This document shows, piece after piece, positions 25,177 through 32,995 of a stretch of 64,000 nucleotides of DNA. The translations under genes were made by a program, and so were the position numbers. Below the pieces are notes generated by a model. The model was not told the origin of the DNA. It did not search any database and was given only the letters and a program-made list of their open reading frames with translations. Numbering within the stretch: position 1 is the first letter of the stretch; the number at the start of each line of letters is the position of its first letter. Source of the DNA: Streptomyces sp. SDr-06 (GTDB lineage Bacteria; Actinomycetota; Actinomycetes; Streptomycetales; Streptomycetaceae); NCBI RefSeq assembly GCF_003324565.1, contig NZ_QOLA01000003.1:62001-126000 (forward strand). Direction: 5' to 3'.

Positions 25177-26067
25177 TCAGACCTGCGAACCCGAGAGGCG
25201 CTCGACGGCCCGGAGCAGGGCGGAGTGGTCCAGGCCGCCGTCGCCCTGGGCGCGCAGCGAGGCCACCAGCTGGGCCACGACCGCGCCGACCGGAAGGGCC
25301 GCGCCCACGTTGCGGGCGGCGTCGGTGACGATGCCCATGTCCTTGTGGTGCAGGTCGATCCGGAAGCCGGGCTTGAAGTCCCGGTTCAGGAAGTTGTCCT
25401 TCTTGCGGGTCAGCACGGTCGAGCCGGCCAGACCGCCGTTGAGCACGTCCAGGGCGGCCGTGAGGTTCACGCCGGACTTCTCCAGGAAGACGACGGCCTC
25501 GGCGCAGGCCTGGATGTTGACCGCGACGATGAGCTGGTTGGCGGCCTTCACCGTCTGGCCGGAGCCGTGCGGACCGCAGAGCACGATGGTCTTGCCGAGG
25601 GCCTGGAGGATCGGCAGCGCCTCGTCGAAGTCGGCCTGCTCGCCACCCACCATGATCGACAGGACGGCCTCGATGGCGCCGGCCTCGCCGCCGGAGACGG
25701 GGGCGTCCAGGACGCGGATGCCCTTCTCCGCGGCGTTCTTCGCGAGGTCGACCGAGGTCTGCGGGGTGATCGACGACATGTCGATGATCAGCGCGCCCCG
25801 CCTGGCGTTGGCCAGGATGCCGGCCTCGCCGTAGGCGATGGCCTCCACCTGGGGGGACGCCGGAACCATCGTGATGATCACGTCGGCGTCCTTGACGGCC
25901 TCGGCGATCGAACCCGCCGCGGTGCCGCCGGCCGCCGCGAGGCGGTCCAGCTTGTCCTGCTCCAGGGTGAAGCCGGTGACCGAGTAGCCGGCCTTGATCA
26001 GGTTCTCGGACATGGGGGAGCCCATGATGCCGAGGCCGACCCATGCGATCTTGGGGGTGTTGCTCAT
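25177..26067 (-). CDS. glxR: tartronate semialdehyde reductase (2-hydroxy-3-oxopropionate reductase)
   Basis: A 296-residue NAD(P)-dependent beta-hydroxyacid dehydrogenase. The Rossmann motif GLGIMG opens it, DAPVSGGEAGA forms the substrate-binding part, and GQTVKAANQL carries the catalytic lysine. It reduces tartronate semialdehyde, the product of gcl, to glycerate. It lies downstream of hyi in the same direction, 50 bases away, and the two form an operon from the AllR-type operator at 26968. Other members of the family use 3-hydroxyisobutyrate; the context decides for glxR. Confidence 0.93.
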   Translation of the reverse strand: MSNTPKIAWVGLGIMGSPMSENLIKAGYSVTGFTLEQDKLDRLAAAGGTAAGSIAEAVKDADVIITMVPASPQVEAIAYGEAGILANARRGALIIDMSSITPQTSVDLAKNAAEKGIRVLDAPVSGGEAGAIEAVLSIMVGGEQADFDEALPILQALGKTIVLCGPHGSGQTVKAANQLIVAVNIQACAEAVVFLEKSGVNLTAALDVLNGGLAGSTVLTRKKDNFLNRDFKPGFRIDLHHKDMGIVTDAARNVGAALPVGAVVAQLVASLRAQGDGGLDHSALLRAVERLSGSQV

Positions 26068-26117
26068 GAGGGTGCCTCTCTCACTACGGTGGTACGTCAA
26101 GAAGTTCGGGTGCGCGG

Positions 26118-26951
26118 TCAGTTCGCCGCGCGGGCCTCGGCGGGGAGCCACCCGAAGGAGGCGGCGGCGTCGGCGGCCTTGTACTCCAGACCCACCCAGC
26201 CGTCGTAGCCGGCCTTCTTGAGCTGGTCGAGCAGCTCCTCGAGGGGCAGCGAGCCGGTGCCCGGAGCGCCACGGCCCGGGTTGTCGGCGATCTGCACATG
26301 GCCGGTCTTGTCGGCGTACGCCTCGATGACCTCGCCGACGTTCTCGCCGTTCATCGACAGGTGGTAGATGTCGAGGAGGAACTTGGCGTTGCCAAGACCC
26401 GTCGCCGCGTTCACCTTGTCGATGACCTCGATGGCCGAGGGTGCGCTCACCAGCGGGTAGAGCGGCGACTCCGGCTTGTTGAGGGTCTCGACCAGGAGGA
26501 TCGCGCCGACCCGGTCGGCCGCGCGGGCCGCCAGGACGAGGTTCTCCAGGGCGAGGCTGTCCTGCACCTGCGGGTCGGCGCCCTCGACGCGGTTGCCGTA
26601 GAGCGCGTTGAGCGCCTTGCAGCCCACCGAGGCGGCGAAGCCGGCCGCCACCTCGATGTTGGCGCGGAAGCGGTCGGACTCCTCGCCGGGAATCGACAGC
26701 GCGCCGCGGTCCGGGCCCGGCAGGGCGCCGGCGTAGAAGTTGAGGCCCACCAGCTGGGTGCCGGCGTCGTCGAGCGCCTTCTTGAGGGCGTCGAGCTCTG
26801 CCTGCTCGGGGGTGGGGGTCTCGATCCAGGGCCACCACAGCTCGACCGCCGTGAAGCCCGCCGCGGCGGCTGCCGCGGGACGCTCCAGGAGCGGGAGTTC
26901 CGTGAAGAGGATCGAGAGGTTCACATCGAAGCGCTGGTCCGTGTATCCCAT
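26118..26951 (-). CDS. hyi: hydroxypyruvate isomerase
   Basis: A 277-residue TIM barrel of the AP-endonuclease-2/hyi family. It begins RFDVNLSILFTELPLLERPAAAAAAGF and has AVELWWPW, LLVETLNKPESP, FLLDIYHLSMNGEN and HVQIADNPGRGAPGTG, all typical for Hyi, with the metal-binding E, D, H and Q residues. It interconverts hydroxypyruvate and tartronate semialdehyde. It leads the operon with glxR and is controlled by the paired boxes and TTGACA promoter just upstream. Confidence 0.94.
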   Translation of the reverse strand: MGYTDQRFDVNLSILFTELPLLERPAAAAAAGFTAVELWWPWIETPTPEQAELDALKKALDDAGTQLVGLNFYAGALPGPDRGALSIPGEESDRFRANIEVAAGFAASVGCKALNALYGNRVEGADPQVQDSLALENLVLAARAADRVGAILLVETLNKPESPLYPLVSAPSAIEVIDKVNAATGLGNAKFLLDIYHLSMNGENVGEVIEAYADKTGHVQIADNPGRGAPGTGSLPLEELLDQLKKAGYDGWVGLEYKAADAAASFGWLPAEARAAN

Positions 26952-26967
26952 GAGGGGTGTGCGCTCC

Positions 26968-27032
26968 TTCCGTATTGCGGAAGTTATTTTCTGCTTGATG
27001 GAAGGTTGCAGGGGGACCTGCGAGCTTGTCAA
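26968..27032 (-). promoter_or_regulatory. hyi promoter with paired AllR-type operators
   Basis: Read on the minus strand: TTGACA (27027-27032), then TTCCATCAAGCAGAA (26989-27003), then TTCCGCAATACGGAA (26968-26982), 21 bp apart. Order, spacing and sequence repeat those of gcl almost exactly. Confidence 0.82.
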
Positions 27033-27075
27033 GGGGCCCTCCCGGATTTCGTCGACCTCGCAGTAGGTTGAGCGC

Positions 27076-27327
27076 GTGCGATTGAGAGTGGAGTTCACGA
27101 CCGAGCCCTTCGACCTCGACGAGGCGCCCCCGCATGCCGTGGTCGCCCGCGACGTCATCCAGGCGGCCCGGCTCGACGCGGTCGACGTCGGCCCCTTCGG
27201 CAATACCGCGGAAGGCGGCGCCGACGAGGTGCTGACCGCGGTGGACGCGCTGCTGCGCAAGGCTCTGGCGGCGGGCGCCACCCGGGTCTCGCTCCAGGTC
27301 AACGTGATCGGGGAGGGCGAGAAGTGA
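27076..27327 (+). CDS. conserved small protein coupled to a helix-turn-helix gene
   Basis: An 83-residue protein from GTG 27076. The sequence RLRVEFTTEPFDLDEAPPHAVVARDVIQ, then DVGPFGNTAEGGADEVLTAVDALLRKAL and VSLQVNVIG suggests a small alpha/beta fold like MTH1187/YkoF-type proteins, but I cannot assign it firmly. It overlaps the next gene by GTGA. The pair sits between hyi and uraD, so it is probably part of purine or glyoxylate control. Confidence 0.6.
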   Translation: MRLRVEFTTEPFDLDEAPPHAVVARDVIQAARLDAVDVGPFGNTAEGGADEVLTAVDALLRKALAAGATRVSLQVNVIGEGEK

Positions 27328-27701
27328 CCGAACCGACGGACCACCCGCTGATCCAGGCCGTCAAGCCGCTCGTCGACGCCATGGGCGCCGAGATACTCGC
27401 GCCCGAGCGCGCCCGGCCCGACGACGTGCTGCTGGCCTGGGAGGGCGAGGACGTCGTCGCCGTGCGCCTCCCGCAGCTCTCGGACTCCCTGGACCACATC
27501 CTGGCCGCCATGGAGCGCCGCCACGGGATGCCGCTCGCGTCCCTGGACCGCAAGGCCAAGCAGTCCGCCGTACGGACCCTGGAGGCGCGGGGCGCCTTCT
27601 CGGTGCGACACGGCGTCGAGACCGTCGCCTCGGCCCTCGGGGTCAGCCGGTTCACCGTGTACAACTACCTGAACAGGGAAAACGCCGCCAAGGACGACTG
27701 A
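27324..27701 (+). CDS. small helix-turn-helix regulator of unknown target
   Basis: A 125-residue protein. An N-terminal helical part (HPLIQAVKPLVDAMGAEIL) precedes LPQLSDSLDHILAAMERRHG, then a C-terminal Fis-type helix-turn-helix, VETVASALGVSRFTVYNYLNR. The arrangement is like small PAS-less Fis-type activators used by Streptomyces and relatives; a ligand part at the N-terminus may sense a purine metabolite. GTG 27324 overlaps the preceding stop. It ends at a good terminator. It is a candidate for binding the TCAACA-N3-TGTTGA palindromes nearby, but no evidence ties them. Confidence 0.65.
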   Translation: MTEPTDHPLIQAVKPLVDAMGAEILAPERARPDDVLLAWEGEDVVAVRLPQLSDSLDHILAAMERRHGMPLASLDRKAKQSAVRTLEARGAFSVRHGVETVASALGVSRFTVYNYLNRENAAKDD

Positions 27702-27745
27702 GCGAGCACCCTCGGTGCCGGTCTGGGCACCCCCCGCGCAACGAA

Positions 27746-27775
27746 CCGCCGTCCGGACATCGGGCGGCGGTTTTT
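27746..27775 (+). terminator. intrinsic terminator with T5 tail
   Basis: CCGCCGTCCG pairs with CGGGCGGCGG, with one G-T pair, followed by TTTTT, behind the helix-turn-helix gene. Confidence 0.9.
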
Positions 27776-27789
27776 GTAACCCCAAGTTT

Positions 27790-27830
27790 TCAACAAAGTG
27801 TTGACGGGATGTTTCTCAGGGCGTTAGCTA
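27790..27830 (+). promoter_or_regulatory. uraD promoter with TCAACA-N3-TGTTGA palindrome
   Basis: TCAACAAAGTGTTGA (27790-27804) overlaps TTGACG (27801-27806); TAGCTA follows after 18 bases (27825-27830). This promoter probably drives uraD, uraH and uox as one operon. Confidence 0.72.
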
Positions 27831-27868
27831 TCCGCAGCCCGTTCAGCACCAAGGCCACGGAGGCCGCC

Positions 27869-28381
27869 GTGACTTCGACTTCGACACCGGGCCTCGCCCG
27901 GTTCAACACCTCACAGGACAGCGCGGCGCTCGCCGAGCTCCACGAGGTGTGCGCCAGTTCGGCGTGGGGGAGCAAGCTGCTCGCCCAGCGCCCGTACGCC
28001 ACCGCAGAGGACCTCTTCGCCGCCAGTGACGCCGCTCTGGCCGAGCTCGGTGTTGAGGACCTGGAAGAGGCGATGGCCGGGCACCCGCCGATCGGCCGCC
28101 CGAAGCCGGGTGACCCCACCTCCGCGCGTGAACAGCGCGGCATGGCCGGGGCCTCCGAGGCCCTCAAGGCCGAGCTGCTCGAACTGAACCTGGCCTACCA
28201 GGAGAAGTTCGGTCATGTCTTCCTGATCTGCGCGACCGGTGCCACCGGCGAGCAGATGCGCGACGCGGTGAAGACCCGGATCGGCAACACCGCCGAGGAG
28301 GAGCGCGAGATCGTGCGCACCGAACTCGGGAAGATCAACCGAATCCGGCTGACCCGTCTCGTAGAAGAGGACAAGGACTGA
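27869..28381 (+). CDS. uraD: OHCU decarboxylase
   Basis: A 170-residue enzyme that decarboxylates 2-oxo-4-hydroxy-4-carboxy-5-ureidoimidazoline to S-allantoin, the last step of the uricase pathway. The catalytic histidine is in GHPPIG (H72), the SAREQRGM segment and the C-terminal KFGHVFLICATG match the family. GTG 27869 behind GGAGG is the start; the frame runs open to 27809. One base of overlap couples it to the HIU hydrolase gene. Confidence 0.96.
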   Translation: MTSTSTPGLARFNTSQDSAALAELHEVCASSAWGSKLLAQRPYATAEDLFAASDAALAELGVEDLEEAMAGHPPIGRPKPGDPTSAREQRGMAGASEALKAELLELNLAYQEKFGHVFLICATGATGEQMRDAVKTRIGNTAEEEREIVRTELGKINRIRLTRLVEEDKD

Positions 28382-28770
28382 TGAGTACCGCGACCACGGC
28401 CTCGGTGTCCACGCACATCCTGGACACCAGCATCGGACGCCCCGCCGAGGGCGTCGCCATCTCGCTCGCGGCCCGCTCGGGCTCCGAGGCCGAGTGGGTG
28501 GCGCTCGGCGGCTCGGCCACCGACGCGGACGGGCGCTGCAAGGACCTGCCGGCGCTGCCGGAAGGCACCACCCACGTACGGCTCGACTTCGAGGTCGAGT
28601 CGTACTTCGCAAAGAAGCAAGCCGAGGCGCAGCAGGACGCCCCCCGCGTAAGGGACAGCGGTGCGTTCTTCCCGGAGGTGGCGATCACGTTCGCCGTCAC
28701 GCCGGGCGAGCACTATCACGTACCGCTGCTGCTCAACCCGTTCGGCTACTCCGTTTACCGAGGGAGCTAG
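28381..28770 (+). CDS. uraH: 5-hydroxyisourate hydrolase
   Basis: A 129-residue transthyretin-like enzyme that opens 5-hydroxyisourate, the unstable uricase product. The family marks are the N-terminal VSTHILDTSIGRPAEGV with its histidine and the C-terminal tetrapeptide YRGS, here the very end of the protein. The ATG overlaps the uraD stop (TGATG). It stands between uraD and uricase and completes the three-step route to allantoin. Confidence 0.96.
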   Translation: MSTATTASVSTHILDTSIGRPAEGVAISLAARSGSEAEWVALGGSATDADGRCKDLPALPEGTTHVRLDFEVESYFAKKQAEAQQDAPRVRDSGAFFPEVAITFAVTPGEHYHVPLLLNPFGYSVYRGS

Positions 28771-28775
28771 CAGAC

Positions 28776-29699
28776 ATGCCCACGATTCTCGGCCAGAACC
28801 AGTACGGCAAAGCAGAGAACCGCGTCGTCAAGATCACGCGGGACGGCGACACGCACCACATCAAGGACCTCAACGTCTCCGTCGCCCTGTCCGGCGACAT
28901 GGAGGACGTGCACTACTCCGGCTCGAACGCCAATGTGCTCCCGACCGACACCACCAAGAACACGGTGTACGCGTTCGCCAAGGAGTACGGCATCGAGTCC
29001 GCCGAGCAGTTCGGCATCCACCTCGCGCGGCACTTCGTGACCTCGCAGGAGCCGATCAAGGTCGCGCGCATCCGGATCGAGGAGTACTCCTGGGAGCGCA
29101 TCGAGACCTCCGAGGCCAACTCGAAGTTCATCGGCTCCGACGACGTCAAGCACTCCTTCGTCCGCAAGGGCCAGGAGACCCGGGTCACCCAGATCACCTA
29201 CGACGGTGAGAAGTGGGAGGTCATCTCGGGCCTCAAGGACCTGGTCGTGATGAACTCGACGAACTCCGAGTTCTGGGGCTACGTCAAGGACAAGTACACG
29301 ACGCTCCAGGAGGCCTACGACCGCATCCTGGCGACGCAGGTCTCGGCCCGCTGGCGCTTCAACTGGAGCGACGACGAGCAGAAGGCGCCCAACTGGGAGA
29401 AGTCCTACGAGCAGGTGCGCAAGCACATGCTGCAGGCCTTCGCCGAGACGTACTCGCTCTCCCTCCAGCAGACCCTGTACCAGATGGGTTCGCGCATCAT
29501 CAACAACCGGTCCGAGATCGACGAGGTTCGCTTCTCGCTGCCGAACAAGCACCACTTCCTGGTGGACCTCGAGCCGTTCGGGCTCAAGAACGACAACGAG
29601 GTCTACTTCGCGGCCGACCGTCCGTACGGTCTGATCGAGGCGACCGTCCTGCGCGACGGCGTCGAGCCGCAGATCCCGGTCGACATGACCAACCTCTGA
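28776..29699 (+). CDS. uox: uricase (urate oxidase)
   Basis: A 307-residue cofactor-free urate oxidase that turns urate, oxygen and water into 5-hydroxyisourate and hydrogen peroxide. The T-fold pattern is clear: LPTDTTKNTVYAFAKEYG carries the catalytic lysine and threonine environment, SLQQTLYQMG and NKHHFLVDLEPFGL are conserved urate-binding parts. It follows uraH by five bases. The peroxide it makes is probably removed by the catalase 4 kb upstream. Confidence 0.96.
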   Translation: MPTILGQNQYGKAENRVVKITRDGDTHHIKDLNVSVALSGDMEDVHYSGSNANVLPTDTTKNTVYAFAKEYGIESAEQFGIHLARHFVTSQEPIKVARIRIEEYSWERIETSEANSKFIGSDDVKHSFVRKGQETRVTQITYDGEKWEVISGLKDLVVMNSTNSEFWGYVKDKYTTLQEAYDRILATQVSARWRFNWSDDEQKAPNWEKSYEQVRKHMLQAFAETYSLSLQQTLYQMGSRIINNRSEIDEVRFSLPNKHHFLVDLEPFGLKNDNEVYFAADRPYGLIEATVLRDGVEPQIPVDMTNL

Positions 29700-29714
29700 C
29701 GCGGCACTGAGCCC

Positions 29715-29744
29715 GCCCCCGCCCGCCCGCAGTCGGGCGGGGGC
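29715..29744 (+). terminator. GC-rich hairpin after uricase
   Basis: Eleven-base perfect arms GCCCCCGCCCG and CGGGCGGGGGC with an eight-base loop. No T run, so it may only partly terminate before the permease gene. Confidence 0.6.
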
Positions 29745-29767
29745 CGGCCAGACCGGAGGGAAATCCC

Positions 29768-31168
29768 ATGGCACAGCCCGCAATGGGGCCGGCATCAGCC
29801 GACGGCCCATGTCCCACCCCACCTGAAGGTGCCGTGCACCCGGTGGACGAAAAGCTTCCTGCCGCGCGGCTCGTCCCCGCCGCGCTCCAGCACATCGCCG
29901 CCATGTACGCGGGCGTCGTCACCCCTCCGCTCATCATCGGCCAGGCCGTCGGCCTGGACACCGCGGGACAGACCCGTCTGATCGCGGCCAGCCTGCTCAT
30001 CGCCGGGCTCGCCACCGTCCTGCAGACCCTCGGCATCGCCAACTTCGCCGGGAACCGCCTCCCGTTCGTCAACGCCGCCTCCTCGGCCGGCATCGCGCCC
30101 ATGCTCGCGATCGCCGAGACCAGCGCCAAGGGCCATCAACTCCCCGCCATCTACGGCGCGGTGATGGTCGCCGGAGTCTTCTGCCTCCTGGTGGGGCCGT
30201 TCTTCGGCCGGCTGCTGCGCTTCTTCCCGCCGCTGGTGACCGGTGTGGTGATCACGCTCATCGGCGTCACGCTGATGCCCGTACCCGTGTCCTGGGCCCA
30301 GGGCGGCGACAAGAACGCCGCCGACTTCGGGTCCATGAGCCACCTGGCGCTCGCCGCCTTCACGCTCGTCGTGATCCTGCTCTTCCAGCGCTTCGGCCGC
30401 GGCTTCCTGCGCCAAGTCGCTCTGCTGCTCGGCCTGTTGATCGGCACGCTCGCGGCGATCCCCTTCGGCATGGCCGACTTCTCCGCCCTGAGGTCCGCGC
30501 CCGTCGCCGCCCTGCCGACGCCCTTCGCCTTCGGCGCCCCCGAGTTCCAGCCCGCCGCCGTCCTCTCGCTCTGCATCGTCATGCTGGTCCTGATGACCGA
30601 GTCCAGCGCCGGGATGCTGGCCATCGGCGAGATCTGCGAGCGCCGCACCGACGGGCGCACCATCGCCCGCGGGCTGCGCACCGACGGCCTCGCCACCCTG
30701 CTCGGCCCCGTCTTCGGCGGCTTCCCGACCAGCGCGTTCGCCCAGAACGTCGGCGTGGTCTCGCTGACCCGCGTACGCAGCCGGTACGTGGTGGCCGTCG
30801 CGGGCGGAGCGCTCCTCGTGCTCGGCGCGTTCCCGGTGCTCGGCGCGGTCGTCTCGCTGGTCCCGATGCCCGTCCTCGGCGGCGCCGGAATCGTCCTGTT
30901 CGGCTCGATCGCGGTGAGCGGCATCCGCACCCTCTCCGAGGCCGGGCTCGACGACAGCTCCAACATCATCCTGGTGGCCGTGGCGCTCGGGGCGGGCATC
31001 ATCCCGCTGGCCGCGCCCACCTTCTACGCCGGATTCCCCGCCTGGGCACAGACGGTGCTCGGCTCCGGCATCAGCGCGGGAGCGCTCACCGCGGTCCTGC
31101 TCAACCTTTTCTTCCACCATCTCGGCACCCGGAGCCGCGTCGCGGCCCCGGCACTCAAATCCTCGTAG
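29768..31168 (+). CDS. NCS2 purine (urate/xanthine) permease
   Basis: A 466-residue transporter with about twelve to fourteen membrane segments. The NCS2 signature is present as FPTSAFAQNVGVVSLTRVRSR, with the QN and T of the substrate site, and EIxER before it (AIGEICERR). It most resembles urate or xanthine permeases like PucJ/PucK. It lies directly downstream of uricase and upstream of 8-oxoguanine deaminase, so it probably supplies the substrate. The second permease at 32996 is a paralogue. Confidence 0.9.
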   Translation: MAQPAMGPASADGPCPTPPEGAVHPVDEKLPAARLVPAALQHIAAMYAGVVTPPLIIGQAVGLDTAGQTRLIAASLLIAGLATVLQTLGIANFAGNRLPFVNAASSAGIAPMLAIAETSAKGHQLPAIYGAVMVAGVFCLLVGPFFGRLLRFFPPLVTGVVITLIGVTLMPVPVSWAQGGDKNAADFGSMSHLALAAFTLVVILLFQRFGRGFLRQVALLLGLLIGTLAAIPFGMADFSALRSAPVAALPTPFAFGAPEFQPAAVLSLCIVMLVLMTESSAGMLAIGEICERRTDGRTIARGLRTDGLATLLGPVFGGFPTSAFAQNVGVVSLTRVRSRYVVAVAGGALLVLGAFPVLGAVVSLVPMPVLGGAGIVLFGSIAVSGIRTLSEAGLDDSSNIILVAVALGAGIIPLAAPTFYAGFPAWAQTVLGSGISAGALTAVLLNLFFHHLGTRSRVAAPALKSS

Positions 31169-31219
31169 GGTCCTGCCGTGCCCAATCTGCAGCCGCCACT
31201 GAACGAAGAAGGAAGCACC

Positions 31220-32611
31220 ATGGCACCTTCGGCAGCCCCCCAGCGCATCGTCATCGAGAACTGTGCGATCGCCACCGTGGACGCGAATGACACCGAGTAC
31301 GCCTCCGGCTACCTGGTCGTCGCCGACAACAAGATCGAGTCGATCGGAGCCGGCCAGGCCCCGAAGGGCCTGGAGAATGTGGTCCGCCGCATCGACGGCA
31401 CCGGCCACCTGGTCACCCCGGGCCTGGTCAACACGCACCACCACTTCTACCAGTGGATCACGCGTGGTCTGGCCACCGACCACAACCTCTTCAACTGGCT
31501 GGTCGCCCTCTACCCGACGTGGGCGCGCATCGACGAGCAGATGGGGCGCGTCGCGGCCCAGGGCTCGCTGGCGATGATGGCCCGCGGTGGTGTGACCACC
31601 GCGATGGACCACCATTACGTCTACCCGCGGAACTCGGGCGACCTGTCCGGCGCGATCATCGGCGCGGCCTCCGAGATGGGTGTGCGCTTCACCCTGGCCC
31701 GCGGCTCCATGGACCGCAGCGAGAAGGACGGCGGCCTGCCGCCGGACTTCGCCGTCGAGACCCTCGACGGCGCCCTGTCGGCGACCGCCGAGACCGTCGA
31801 CCGCTTCCACGACGCCTCCTTCGGCTCGATGACCCAGGTCGCCGTCGCGCCGTGCTCGCCCTTCTCGGTCTCCACCGAACTCATGAAGCAGGGCGCCGAG
31901 TTGGCCCGTGCCAAGGGCGTACGCCTGCACACCCACGGCTCGGAGACCGTGGAGGAGGAGCAGTTCTGCAAGGAACTGTTCGGCATGGGCCCGACCGACT
32001 ACTTCGAGTCGACCGGCTGGCTCGGCAACGACGTGTGGATGGCGCACTGCGTCCACATGAACGACTCCGACATCGCCGCCTTCGCCCGCACCGGCACCGG
32101 CGTCGCCCACTGCCCGTCCTCCAACGCGCGGCTGGCCGCGGGCATCGCCCGCGTCCCGGACATGCTGAAGGCGGGCGTCCCGGTCGGCCTCGGTGTGGAC
32201 GGCACCGCCTCCAACGAGTCGGGCGAGCTGCACACCGAACTGCGCAACGCGCTGCTCATCAACCGCCTCAACGCCCAGCACCGCGAGGCCGCGCTCAACG
32301 CCCGCCAGGCGCTGCGGCTCGGCACCTACGGCGGCGCCCAGGTGCTCGGCCGCGCCGACCAGATCGGTTCGCTGGAGGCGGGCAAGCTCGCCGACTTCGT
32401 GCTGTGGAAGCTGGACACCCTCGCCCACGCCTCCATCGCCGACCCGGTCACCGCGCTGGTCTTCGGCGCGGCGGCCCCGGTCACGGCCTCGTTCGTGAAC
32501 GGCCGGCAGATCGTCGAGAACAGCCGTCTCACCACGGTCGACGAGGACGCCATCGCCGTGGCGACCCGCGAGGAGGCCCAGCGCCTCGCCCGGATCGCGG
32601 CGCAGGCCTGA
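31220..32611 (+). CDS. 8-oxoguanine deaminase
   Basis: A 463-residue amidohydrolase. The metal site is NTHHHFYQ near residue 71, HTHGSETVEEE near 240, HCVHM near 275 and GLGVDGTASNESG near 330, the last with the catalytic aspartate. The NTHHHFYQ form and the length are those of 8-oxoguanine deaminases rather than guanine deaminases of the other subtype; the product is urate, which fits the neighbouring uricase. ATG 31220 behind GAAGGA is chosen; the frame is open 14 codons upstream. Chlorohydrolases are relatives, but the context favours purines. Confidence 0.88.
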   Translation: MAPSAAPQRIVIENCAIATVDANDTEYASGYLVVADNKIESIGAGQAPKGLENVVRRIDGTGHLVTPGLVNTHHHFYQWITRGLATDHNLFNWLVALYPTWARIDEQMGRVAAQGSLAMMARGGVTTAMDHHYVYPRNSGDLSGAIIGAASEMGVRFTLARGSMDRSEKDGGLPPDFAVETLDGALSATAETVDRFHDASFGSMTQVAVAPCSPFSVSTELMKQGAELARAKGVRLHTHGSETVEEEQFCKELFGMGPTDYFESTGWLGNDVWMAHCVHMNDSDIAAFARTGTGVAHCPSSNARLAAGIARVPDMLKAGVPVGLGVDGTASNESGELHTELRNALLINRLNAQHREAALNARQALRLGTYGGAQVLGRADQIGSLEAGKLADFVLWKLDTLAHASIADPVTALVFGAAAPVTASFVNGRQIVENSRLTTVDEDAIAVATREEAQRLARIAAQA

Positions 32612-32688
32612 CCCCAAGGAGTCCGGCCGAGGGGGACGGCCCTCGGCCGGTCGCCGTGGACCCGAGCGGGGCCCACGGAAGCTGGGCC

Positions 32689-32723
32689 GGGGGGTGCGTA
32701 CTACAAGGACGTACGCACCCCCC
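32689..32723 (+). terminator. strong terminator after the deaminase gene
   Basis: Thirteen-base perfect arms GGGGGGTGCGTAC and GTACGCACCCCCC with a nine-base loop. The gene-free stretch 32612-32995 otherwise holds only a TTGACG near 32769, perhaps the -35 of the second permease gene. Confidence 0.82.
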
Positions 32724-32995
32724 GGAACGGTGAAAACCCGTCCCGAACCACCGTGCACACGACAGCAGTTGACGTTCCGTCACATCGCACACCCCGGCGC
32801 CACCCACGCCCCCGCCCGACCGGGACCCGCCCGCACCGGCAGTCGCCACCCCGCGCCGTCCGGGCCCCCGCGCCCCGCCCGACAGCAGAGCCGCGCTGTC
32901 CGCACTGCCTGCACCACCTGCTCGACGCACCACACCGCACCACCTCCCTGACACCCGCGTCCACCGCCGACGTGTAACCGACCGGAGGAACCGCC

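Noticed and set aside
29795..32758. 987-codon minus-strand frame across the permease and deaminase genes
   Set aside because: It is antisense to two well-marked genes, low in complexity, and arises from G/C third-position bias.
32753..32977. Proline-rich 74-codon frame before the second permease
   Set aside because: Composition is low-complexity and it fills an intergenic region with a promoter; no ribosome binding site.
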